A model generated the notes under the pieces. The model did no database searches. It saw nothing but the letters and a program-made list of their open reading frames with translations, and was not told where the DNA came from. Shown one piece after another: positions 1 through 5,529 of a DNA stretch of 9,641 nt. The stretch comes from Candidatus Colimorpha onthohippi. Lineage in GTDB: Bacteria; Bacteroidota; Bacteroidia; Bacteroidales; P3. Each line of letters starts with the position of its first letter. Position 1 is the first letter of the stretch. The stretch spans positions 1-9,641 of the forward strand of contig JAGHVA010000277.1 in the NCBI GenBank assembly GCA_018064565.1, read 5' to 3'. The translations under genes and the position numbers were made by a program.

Positions 1-1038
1 ATTCATGCCTGTAGAAACCTTACGAAATCCTTCTACTATCACAAACTCATTGTTCTGCAATCCCTCAGTAACTACAACACCCCTACCTTCGTAACCACCT
101 ATGGTTACATAACGCCTCTGCACAATACTATCTGCATCAACAACCCATACATAACGTCCATCAACATCTGTCATCACGGCCGATGATGGGATAACCACAA
201 GATTTTGACACGCAGTCGCACACTTATCAATCTTATCGACCTGCTGTTTGACATACACCTTGCATGTCATTCCTGGCATTACCTGCGAAGAGTGATGCAT
301 AAATCGGGCAACACAGTTGTAAGCATGTGCCAACTGCGAGGCAACAACCCCTTTGACCGTTACTTCGGCAGACAGCGTATCGCCAATGGCAGGCAGATAG
401 ACGTTCAACGGCTGCCCAACTTTGATAGCAGACAACTCATTCTCTGGAACCGAAAAATCGACCTCAACACTCTTAGCATCTACGACGACACCCAACAGAG
501 TTGCGGGTGTTACATGCATCCCTTCAACCGCCACCAACTCTCCTACCACACCACTATAAGGTGCCACCACCTTGCAATCTTCCAGCTGCCTACGAGAAGC
601 ACGCTCAGCAGCCTCTGCCTGCGCTAACTTAGTTTTGACTTCTACCCACTTCAACTCTGTCATGCCTCCTGCATCATATACCTGTTTAGCCCTGCCGAAA
701 GCGTCCTGCGCCTGCTCCAACGAGGCTCGACTGATGTCGTATGCCGACTGCAACGTCTCGCTGTGAATGGATGCCAAAACCTGCCCTGCCGCCACATGTT
801 GCCCCTGACGGACGTGCAACCGAGTTAAAGTACCCGTACACGATGCAAATACCGATGTGCTGCGATTAGACGCTACCTGCCCCACATAACATATGCCAAA
901 AGCCGATGAAGTACCAGCCTGCAACGCATCACCTACCCGCATCACACTGACCACAACACGACTGTCATGATTTTCTATCTTCGATTTGCACGACACAAGT
1001 AGCAAAGCCACTCCAAATATCCATAAGCAACGTTTCAT
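1..1038 (-). CDS. RND efflux periplasmic adaptor (membrane fusion protein, HlyD family), lipoprotein, 3' end outside window
   Basis: The frame is open for 346 codons from an ATG at 1038 to the window edge with no stop, so the C-terminus is missing, probably by only 10-30 residues. Residues 1-17 are a lipoprotein signal with lipobox LVSC (acyl-Cys 17), which predicts anchoring to a membrane facing the periplasm. The order of parts is that of an RND adaptor: a first half-lipoyl strand region (about 52-92, with RQGQHVAAGQVLA), a short alpha-helical hairpin (about 95-150, Ala/Glu/Gln rich), a second half-lipoyl segment (about 152-187, VVAPYSGVVGE), a beta-barrel (about 190-265) and a membrane-proximal domain (from about 283, VIPSSAVM). 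Such adaptors link an inner-membrane RND pump to a TolC-like channel. It follows a small lipoprotein gene by 40 bases and is probably co-transcribed with it. The substrate is unknown. A pump gene is expected beyond the left edge. Confidence 0.9.
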   Translation of the reverse strand, partial: MKRCLWIFGVALLLVSCKSKIENHDSRVVVSVMRVGDALQAGTSSAFGICYVGQVASNRSTSVFASCTGTLTRLHVRQGQHVAAGQVLASIHSETLQSAYDISRASLEQAQDAFGRAKQVYDAGGMTELKWVEVKTKLAQAEAAERASRRQLEDCKVVAPYSGVVGELVAVEGMHVTPATLLGVVVDAKSVEVDFSVPENELSAIKVGQPLNVYLPAIGDTLSAEVTVKGVVASQLAHAYNCVARFMHHSSQVMPGMTCKVYVKQQVDKIDKCATACQNLVVIPSSAVMTDVDGRYVWVVDADSIVQRRYVTIGGYEGRGVVVTEGLQNNEFVIVEGFRKVSTGMN

Positions 1039-1078
1039 AAATGCTAATTGTTTGTTAAAAAATCCTATCCACATCGGT

Positions 1079-1594
1079 CTATTCATTCTGGGTAGCCACC
1101 AACTCCACATCGCTCTGCACAATATCGTAACTAACGCCATTTACAAAAACCGACCCCTCATACACTAAGTCCATTGTAATCACACCATCTCTGTAGCAAC
1201 CATCGCCTTTGTAAAACACCTCTGCCTCAAATGAATAATCATCTACCAACCCTGAAAAATTATAAAGCCCCTTAACAAAACGTCTTTTGGCGTTTACAAA
1301 CGAAATCTTGCTGCCACAAACCTCTGCCTCATTGCTGTACGGAGCTGAAATCAGCGGCATAAATGAGACATTGATTTTTGAATCATCGTTCAAAACCCGG
1401 CAGCACAACTGGCCATGTTCGGTAACTAACGGAACCCAGATGGTATCACACATAGGCAGTTCGCTAAGCAGTGCCACCGACCCTCCCAAATGGTACAAAT
1501 AGTCTCCCTCTATCTGGTCAAGGTTTGACTTACCACACGAGAAAAACAAAATCGGAAGCAATAAAAAAACAGGAAATAAACAGCTATTTTTCAT
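1079..1594 (-). CDS. Small lipoprotein of unknown function
   Basis: A 171-residue protein starting at the ATG at 1594. A longer in-frame start at 1654 adds 20 residues, but I prefer 1594. It places MKN before a hydrophobic stretch ending in lipobox FFSC (acyl-Cys 20), and a -7 promoter element at 1633-1640 would put the transcript start downstream of 1654. The mature part alternates polar and hydrophobic residues, suggesting mostly beta structure. It contains IEGDYLYHLGGSV near the new N-terminus and a GVITMDLVYEGSV segment near residue 138. This pattern recalls small lipocalin/calycin-like lipoproteins of Bacteroidetes, but that is only an impression. It has seven cysteines including the acylated one. 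It is the first gene of the unit and lies 40 bases upstream of the RND adaptor, so a role linked to that pump or to envelope stress is possible. I do not recognise the family. Confidence 0.8.
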   Translation of the reverse strand: MKNSCLFPVFLLLPILFFSCGKSNLDQIEGDYLYHLGGSVALLSELPMCDTIWVPLVTEHGQLCCRVLNDDSKINVSFMPLISAPYSNEAEVCGSKISFVNAKRRFVKGLYNFSGLVDDYSFEAEVFYKGDGCYRDGVITMDLVYEGSVFVNGVSYDIVQSDVELVATQNE

Positions 1595-1632
1595 TTGATT
1601 GTAAAAAAAGAACAATACGAACAAATAATTTG

Positions 1633-1640
1633 CAAATATA
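1633..1640 (-). promoter_or_regulatory. Bacteroidetes -7 promoter element for the lipoprotein/adaptor unit
   Basis: Read on the minus strand this is TATATTTG, an exact match to the TAnnTTTG -7 element of Bacteroidetes sigma-ABfr promoters. Transcription would begin near 1626, leaving a leader of about 30 bases before the ATG at 1594. The region upstream is T-rich on this strand, but no TTTG occurs at the usual -33 spacing; the nearest is only 11 bases away. Confidence 0.6.
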
Positions 1641-1747
1641 CTAAAAAACAACAAAAAAAAAGCCGTTATGCACCGTCATAAGGAATATCAACAAACTGCT
1701 GTTTGGAAGCTACACATTTTTGTATGTTCCTTATTCAAAAAAAAATG

Positions 1748-1755
1748 TATCTTTG
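1748..1755 (+). promoter_or_regulatory. Bacteroidetes -7 promoter element for the coiled-coil/zapA unit
   Basis: The sequence TATCTTTG exactly matches TAnnTTTG. A TTTG at 1719-1722 could be the -33 element, but the 25-base spacer is longer than the usual 19-21 or so. The start of transcription would be near 1762, about 27 bases before the ATG at 1789. It is back to back with the minus-strand element at 1633-1640, so this 194-base gap is a divergent promoter region. Confidence 0.6.
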
Positions 1756-1788
1756 CAGCTGAATTTGTAAGGTGATGCAGGCACTGAT

Positions 1789-2085
1789 ATGTCTAATCTT
1801 CAATCAACTGTAAATGAATTAGAGAGCGTTGCTGCTACTTTAGCTACCACGCATTTGCGGTTGCGATCAATAGTTAACCAGCAAGCCGACACCATACAAC
1901 AACTTCAAAAAAATATTCAACAACAAAATATAACAATTCATAATTTAAAACAAGAAAATCAACAACTTATTAAACTACGGAATACGCCTCAAGCCAATGG
2001 CTATCCTGAGTTGATAGAGAAACAGATAGACCAAATCATCAGTACAATCGACAGCAGCATAGAACTACTGCAAAGTTCTAAATAG
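1789..2085 (+). CDS. Small coiled-coil protein encoded upstream of zapA
   Basis: A 98-residue, Gln/Asn/Leu-rich protein with no signal peptide or membrane segment, so probably cytoplasmic. Residues about 5-65 have heptad-like spacing of Leu/Ile (QQADTIQQLQKNIQQQ and following), which suggests a long coiled coil. After a break (NTPQANGYPE) comes a short amphipathic helix, IEKQIDQIISTIDSSIELL, of a type I associate with small uncharacterised Bacteroidetes proteins encoded next to zapA. It precedes zapA by 15 bases and is almost certainly in the same transcript. Size, coiled-coil character and linkage suggest a cell-division accessory protein, analogous in form to ZapB, but this is inference. 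No enzymatic motif is visible. Confidence 0.85.
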   Translation: MSNLQSTVNELESVAATLATTHLRLRSIVNQQADTIQQLQKNIQQQNITIHNLKQENQQLIKLRNTPQANGYPELIEKQIDQIISTIDSSIELLQSSK

Positions 2086-2100
2086 ACCAAAGTATCTCAC

Positions 2101-2460
2101 ATGGAACGCACAAGCATCACAGTTTCAATTATGGGCCGCAGTTACGACCTCCAAGTAGATACCTCCGACGTTGAAATCGTGAAAGATGCTGCTCTTCAAC
2201 TGAATAACGAAGCTCAAGTTTTTGCCAAAAAGTTCTATCGCAAAGACCAACAAGATGTTCTGGCCATGGTTGCAATCAAGCAGGCACTGAGTTTGACTCA
2301 ATTGCAACAACAGGTAAAAAACTTACAGAATCAAATACAAGAAAAAGCTGACAGCACCCAAAATGTATTAGAGGAGCGGGACAGAAATCTGGAAAAACAA
2401 CTCAAAGGTATCGTGAGCACTTTAAGTGCTGCTACCAAAGATTCAGACTGTGACATCTAA
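2101..2460 (+). CDS. zapA: Cell division protein ZapA
   Basis: A 119-residue ZapA-family protein. ZapA binds FtsZ in the cytoplasm, bundles its filaments and stabilises the Z ring. The N-terminal domain shows the family pattern: SITVSIMGRSYDLQV (about 5-19), then a helix with AALQLNNEAQVF and the DQQDVLAMVAIKQALSL segment (about 49-65), followed by a Gln/Glu-rich coiled-coil helix (about 66-105) that drives dimer and tetramer formation. The length is typical of the short Bacteroidetes version. The ATG at 2101 lies 15 bases after the coiled-coil gene, consistent with translation from one mRNA. Downstream lies a probable 6S RNA and then rny. A zapA-ssrS linkage is also known from Proteobacteria. 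Confidence 0.9.
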   Translation: MERTSITVSIMGRSYDLQVDTSDVEIVKDAALQLNNEAQVFAKKFYRKDQQDVLAMVAIKQALSLTQLQQQVKNLQNQIQEKADSTQNVLEERDRNLEKQLKGIVSTLSAATKDSDCDI

Positions 2461-2529
2461 CAATTGATTCGTACGTTATCTCTCACCGCACTATCTATTT
2501 TTCTTATCAACGACATAGGAATAATACAG

Positions 2530-2700
2530 CAAATCATCCTGCATCAATCCTGAAACAGTTTGTAAACTCAACACCATTCATTTACCGAGCAAGCTCATGG
2601 GTGGGTAGGTTGTACGGCTGAGACACCCGGCTCTCAAATCCTAAATTATTCCCCGAGTTTATCAATACTCCCGGAGGGTGCGATGCAGGTTTTGATAAAA
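2530..2700 (+). ncRNA. ssrS: Probable 6S RNA
   Basis: The 283-base zapA-rny gap holds a long rod-like fold. A closing stem pairs CCTGCATC (2538-2545) with GATGCAGG (2682-2689), extended by ATCA (2533-2536) with TGAT (2693-2696). Inside it is a large internal loop of 17 bases (2546-2562) opposite 20 bases (2662-2681); the 3' side can form a small CCC-GGA-GGG hairpin at 2670-2678. Next comes stem TAAACTC (2563-2569) with GAGTTTA (2655-2661), then GAGC (2587-2590) with GCTC (2630-2633) and GGGTG (2599-2603) with CACCC (2624-2628). Closing stem, central bubble and long apical arm are the architecture of 6S RNA, which mimics an open promoter and sequesters housekeeping RNA polymerase. Location next to zapA matches ssrS in Proteobacteria. 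Ends are approximate and no covariance search was possible. Confidence 0.65.
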
Positions 2701-2743
2701 AAAGGCACGGCGGTTCCCATAAACTAATCTTATTTTCACTACT

Positions 2744-4285
2744 ATGACAATAGTATTTATCATTATCGCCGTTTTGGTAGGTGCTGGTGCTGGCATATGG
2801 GCTACATCTACCGTGTTAAGTAATCGCTTGCTCGCCAAAAGCCAACAGGTACTGAAAGATGCTGAGGCCAACAGCGAGGTAATCAAGAAAGAAAAAATCT
2901 TGCAAGCCAAAGAGAAGTATCTACAACTCAAAAGTGAGTATGATAAGCAGGTAAACGAGCAAAACAGCAAACTGCGCGAGATTGAGCAAAAACTCAAGCA
3001 GCGCGAGCAGAATCTCTCGCAAAAGGTAGAAGAGTTGCAAAAGAAAAGCAACGAACTCAAAGGTGTGAGCGAAAACCTCAACAAGCAAATCGAAGTACTC
3101 AACAAACGCAATGCAGAAATAGAAAAAATTCACAAGGAGAGTATTTCCAAACTTGAACATATAGCCGGACTTAGCGCCGACGAGGCCAAACAACAACTAA
3201 TCGAAATGATGACGGGCGAAGCCCGCAACGAAGCGGCAGCCAACATCCTTGACATCGTAGAAGAAGCTAAGATGACCGCCAACGAACAAGCCAAGAAAAT
3301 CGTCATCCAATCGATCCAGCGAACTGCCACCGAACATGCCATCGAAAATACCGTAAGCGTGTTCAACCTCGAAAACGAGGAAGTCAAAGGTCGCATCATC
3401 GGGCGCGAAGGTCGCAACATCCGCACACTTGAAGCTTTGACGGGCGTTGAGGTTATCATCGACGACTCGCCAGACGCAATCATCCTCAGTGGCTTTGACC
3501 CCGTACGCCGTGAGATAGCACGCCTATCGCTCCACAAACTTGTAACCGATGGCCGCATTCACCCTGCACGCATTGAGGAGGTAGTTGCCAAAACCCGCCG
3601 TCAGATTGAACAGGAAATTGTCGAAGTCGGTAAGCGTACTTGTATTGACCTCGGCATCCAAAATATCAACCACGAGTTGATGCGTATGATTGGTCGTATG
3701 AAATACCGCTCATCGTATGGTCAAAATCTGTTGCAGCACTCACGCGAAGTAGCCAACTTGGCTGCCACCATGGCTTCTGAACTGGGCTTGAATCCCAAAA
3801 TGGCAAAACGCGCTGGCCTGCTCCACGACATAGGTAAGGTACCCGAAACCGAGGCCGAACTTCCACATGCCATACTCGGTATGCGGATGGCTGAGAAATA
3901 CAAAGAGCACCCTGATATCTGCAACGCCATTGGAGCTCACCATGATGAGGTAGAGATGACCAACCTAATTTCTCCTATCATACAGGTGTGCGATGCCATC
4001 AGCGGAGCTCGGCCAGGAGCTCGCCGCGAAGTAGTCGAAGCCTACATCAACCGACTCAAGAAATTGGAAGAAATGGCACTTACCTATCCTGGAGTTGTCA
4101 AGACCTATGCCATACAAGCTGGTCGTGAACTGCGCGTAATCGTTGGAGCTGACAAGATTAGCGACAACGAGGCCAACCAACTCAGCTACGACCTCTCACG
4201 CCAAATCCAAAACGAGATGACGTATCCAGGTCAAATCAAAGTAACGGTAATCCGCGAAACACGCGCCATCAATTATGCCAAATAA
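2744..4285 (+). CDS. rny: Ribonuclease Y
   Basis: A 513-residue protein of typical RNase Y length (about 510-525). RNase Y is a membrane-anchored endoribonuclease that starts mRNA decay. All domains are visible: an N-terminal transmembrane anchor (about 3-22), a long charged coiled coil (about 30-135), a KH RNA-binding domain whose GxxG loop is GREG at 220-223 (IIGREGRNIRTLEALTG), and an HD domain with metal ligands H332, H361-D362 (LLHDIGK), the H399-H400-D401 cluster and D417 (CDAISGARPG). The C-terminal segment ends with GQIKVTVIRETRAINYAK, the conserved family tail. The ATG at 2744 directly precedes the membrane anchor. The gene begins about 45 bases after the predicted 6S RNA and is followed by a strong hairpin terminator, so it probably ends the zapA transcript or has its own promoter that I could not find. 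Confidence 0.97.
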   Translation: MTIVFIIIAVLVGAGAGIWATSTVLSNRLLAKSQQVLKDAEANSEVIKKEKILQAKEKYLQLKSEYDKQVNEQNSKLREIEQKLKQREQNLSQKVEELQKKSNELKGVSENLNKQIEVLNKRNAEIEKIHKESISKLEHIAGLSADEAKQQLIEMMTGEARNEAAANILDIVEEAKMTANEQAKKIVIQSIQRTATEHAIENTVSVFNLENEEVKGRIIGREGRNIRTLEALTGVEVIIDDSPDAIILSGFDPVRREIARLSLHKLVTDGRIHPARIEEVVAKTRRQIEQEIVEVGKRTCIDLGIQNINHELMRMIGRMKYRSSYGQNLLQHSREVANLAATMASELGLNPKMAKRAGLLHDIGKVPETEAELPHAILGMRMAEKYKEHPDICNAIGAHHDEVEMTNLISPIIQVCDAISGARPGARREVVEAYINRLKKLEEMALTYPGVVKTYAIQAGRELRVIVGADKISDNEANQLSYDLSRQIQNEMTYPGQIKVTVIRETRAINYAK

Positions 4286-4320
4286 GTTTTTTCTCCACAA
4301 TAACTGAAAAATAACAAAAC

Positions 4321-4358
4321 AATAGTGAACAAGCCCCTATGGTTTGTTCACTATTTTT
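4321..4358 (+). terminator. Rho-independent terminator after rny
   Basis: A perfect 12-base-pair stem pairs AATAGTGAACAA (4321-4332) with TTGTTCACTATT (4344-4355) around an 11-base loop, and runs into TTTTT (4354-4358). It starts 35 bases after the rny stop codon. It ends only 20 bases before lgt, so lgt probably uses its own start signal or read-through. The T tract contains TATTTTTC (4352-4359), one base off a TAnnTTTG -7 element, which could serve lgt; that is weak evidence. Confidence 0.85.
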
Positions 4359-4378
4359 CAAAATAAAAAGGTTACGCT

Positions 4379-5233
4379 ATGATACATTGGAACGTTGACC
4401 CCATCATATTCAATATCGGATCATTTGGTGTAAGATGGTACTCGCTGGGATTTCTGCTCGCTTTCCTGCTCGGATATTACATCATGAGCAAGATGTTCAA
4501 GCAGTCTAATGTTGACTCTAAATATTTGGACTCGCTGGTTATCTATATATTCTTGGCTGTCCTAATTGGCGCAAGGTTGGGTCATTGCTTGTTCTATGAG
4601 CCCGATTATTTCTGCACAGCCGATCATTGGCTCGAAATTTTCTTGCCCATCAATTTAGCTACAGGACACTTCACTGGATATCAAGGATTGGCCAGTCATG
4701 GAGCTGCCATCGGTATTTTAGTTGCACTGTATCTCTTTTACCGCAAACACCATATCAATATCTGGTGGATTCTGGACCGATTAGTCATCGTGGTGGCATT
4801 AGGAGGCGCATTTATCCGGTTGGGTAACTTGTTTAACTCCGAGATTTATGGTCACGAGACATCTCTGCCATGGGGGTTCATATTTGAACGTAATGGTGAA
4901 ACGGTGGCTAAACATCCCACACAATTGTACGAATCCATCTCCTATCTTATCATTTTTGCGGTAAGTTACGCCGTCTATCTGCGCAAAAAAGGCAATCTGC
5001 ACAATGGACGTCTCTTTGGATGGTGGCTTGTGGCACTTTTTGGAGTCCGTCTGCTGGTAGAATTTGTAAAGGAGAACCAAGTAGATTTTGAGAATGGCAT
5101 GCTGTTGGATATGGGGCAAATACTCAGCATACCTTTTATCTTATTAGGAATTGCAATGATTATCCTCTCACATTGTGGCAAGATAAACGAATCGGTATTC
5201 TTGACAAAGCAACAAAACAAAACAAAAAACTAA
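4379..5233 (+). CDS. lgt: Prolipoprotein diacylglyceryl transferase
   Basis: A 284-residue polytopic inner-membrane enzyme that transfers diacylglycerol from phosphatidylglycerol to the lipobox cysteine of prolipoproteins, the first step of lipoprotein maturation. Family motifs are in order: VRWYSLGFLLAF (about 18-29), LIGARLGHCLFYEP (about 62-75), GLASHGAAIG (103-112, with H107 at the functionally important His position), RLGNLFNSEIYG (147-158, carrying the R/N/E signature), the conserved WGFIFE and HPTQLYE (179-185), and GVRLLVEFVKENQ near the end. About seven hydrophobic spans are visible, and length is normal. The ATG at 4379 gives the standard N-terminus. A hairpin terminator separates it from rny. 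Its substrates would include the lipoproteins encoded at 1-1594 and 8033-9160. Confidence 0.97.
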   Translation: MIHWNVDPIIFNIGSFGVRWYSLGFLLAFLLGYYIMSKMFKQSNVDSKYLDSLVIYIFLAVLIGARLGHCLFYEPDYFCTADHWLEIFLPINLATGHFTGYQGLASHGAAIGILVALYLFYRKHHINIWWILDRLVIVVALGGAFIRLGNLFNSEIYGHETSLPWGFIFERNGETVAKHPTQLYESISYLIIFAVSYAVYLRKKGNLHNGRLFGWWLVALFGVRLLVEFVKENQVDFENGMLLDMGQILSIPFILLGIAMIILSHCGKINESVFLTKQQNKTKN

Positions 5234-5311
5234 CAACGCTGCAAACCATACGCCAGCCTGCACACCATCCCATACATATTCTGCTTCATCAAAGCTCAGC
5301 AATCTCCAACA

Positions 5312-5416
5312 CTTAACGAAATTTTCGTAAGGCGTGCGTCTTTCATCGCTTTGCTGTTCGCTGTAGTTGTTATTCGCTGAGGCGCTTGCCGTTTCGCAAT
5401 AGTCACTTTCGTTAAG
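5312..5416. repeat. Inverted-repeat element, possibly a dispersed intergenic repeat
   Basis: The 105-base segment is bounded by the perfect 10-base inverted pair CTTAACGAAA / TTTCGTTAAG, with a palindrome (ACGAAATTTTCGT) at the left end. The interior has several TTCGC/TCGCT words and differs in texture from the flanking AT-rich spacer. It could fold as a single RNA hairpin or represent a small non-autonomous repeat with inverted ends. No target-site duplication is evident. Only one copy is in the window, so its repetitive nature is a suspicion. Confidence 0.35.
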
Positions 5417-5483
5417 CCGTGTTCAGAGGGCAACTGCAGTCTATACTTGCCGAAGCGAGAAAACAACCTTGATAAAATAAACG

Positions 5484-5492
5484 TATTTTTTG
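5484..5492 (+). promoter_or_regulatory. Weak candidate -7 promoter element for the GH31 gene
   Basis: TATTTTTTG has one base more between TA and TTTG than the TAnnTTTG consensus and no TTTG at the usual -33 distance. If used, transcription would start near 5499, about 30 bases before the GTG at 5530. It is offered only as the best candidate in this spacer. Confidence 0.3.
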
Positions 5493-5529
5493 TCCACCTG
5501 CTACATAGTAACTCATAAATATTAAAATC

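Larger units (their letters stand above)
5234..5529. other. Intergenic region between lgt and the GH31 gene, with inverted repeats
   Basis: No convincing gene lies in these 296 bases. CTTAACGAAA (5312-5321) recurs inverted as TTTCGTTAAG (5407-5416), a perfect 10-base match. The palindrome ACGAAATTTTCGT (5316-5328) overlaps the first copy and forms part of CTTA-A-CGAAA / TTTCGTAAG, a hairpin with one unpaired A. The minus strand stays open from 5544 to 5296 for 82 codons, but that reading would overlap the start of the GH31 gene and shows no family signature. Near the right end, TATTTTTTG (5484-5492) is one base longer than a TAnnTTTG element and may be the GH31 promoter. No clear terminator for lgt was found. 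Confidence 0.6.

Noticed and set aside
205..766. Two plus-strand open frames (205-627 and 572-766)
   Set aside because: They lie antisense to the RND adaptor, whose minus-strand frame is open across 1-1038 and has clear family motifs. The plus-strand translations show none.
1595..1654. Longer N-terminus for the small lipoprotein, from an ATG at 1654
   Set aside because: It would bury the lipoprotein signal 20 residues inside and place the start upstream of the likely transcription start set by the -7 element at 1633-1640.
2697..2717. Possible minus-strand terminator (T tract at 2697-2703 beside a G/C-rich stretch)
   Set aside because: The GGCACGGCGGTTCC stretch does not form a proper stem, and there is no minus-strand gene upstream that would need terminating.
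2662..3558. Minus-strand open frames (2662-3111, 2921-3196, 3130-3558) within rny
   Set aside because: Leu/Phe- or Ser-rich translations are the expected antisense of the RNase Y coiled coil; rny itself is unambiguous.
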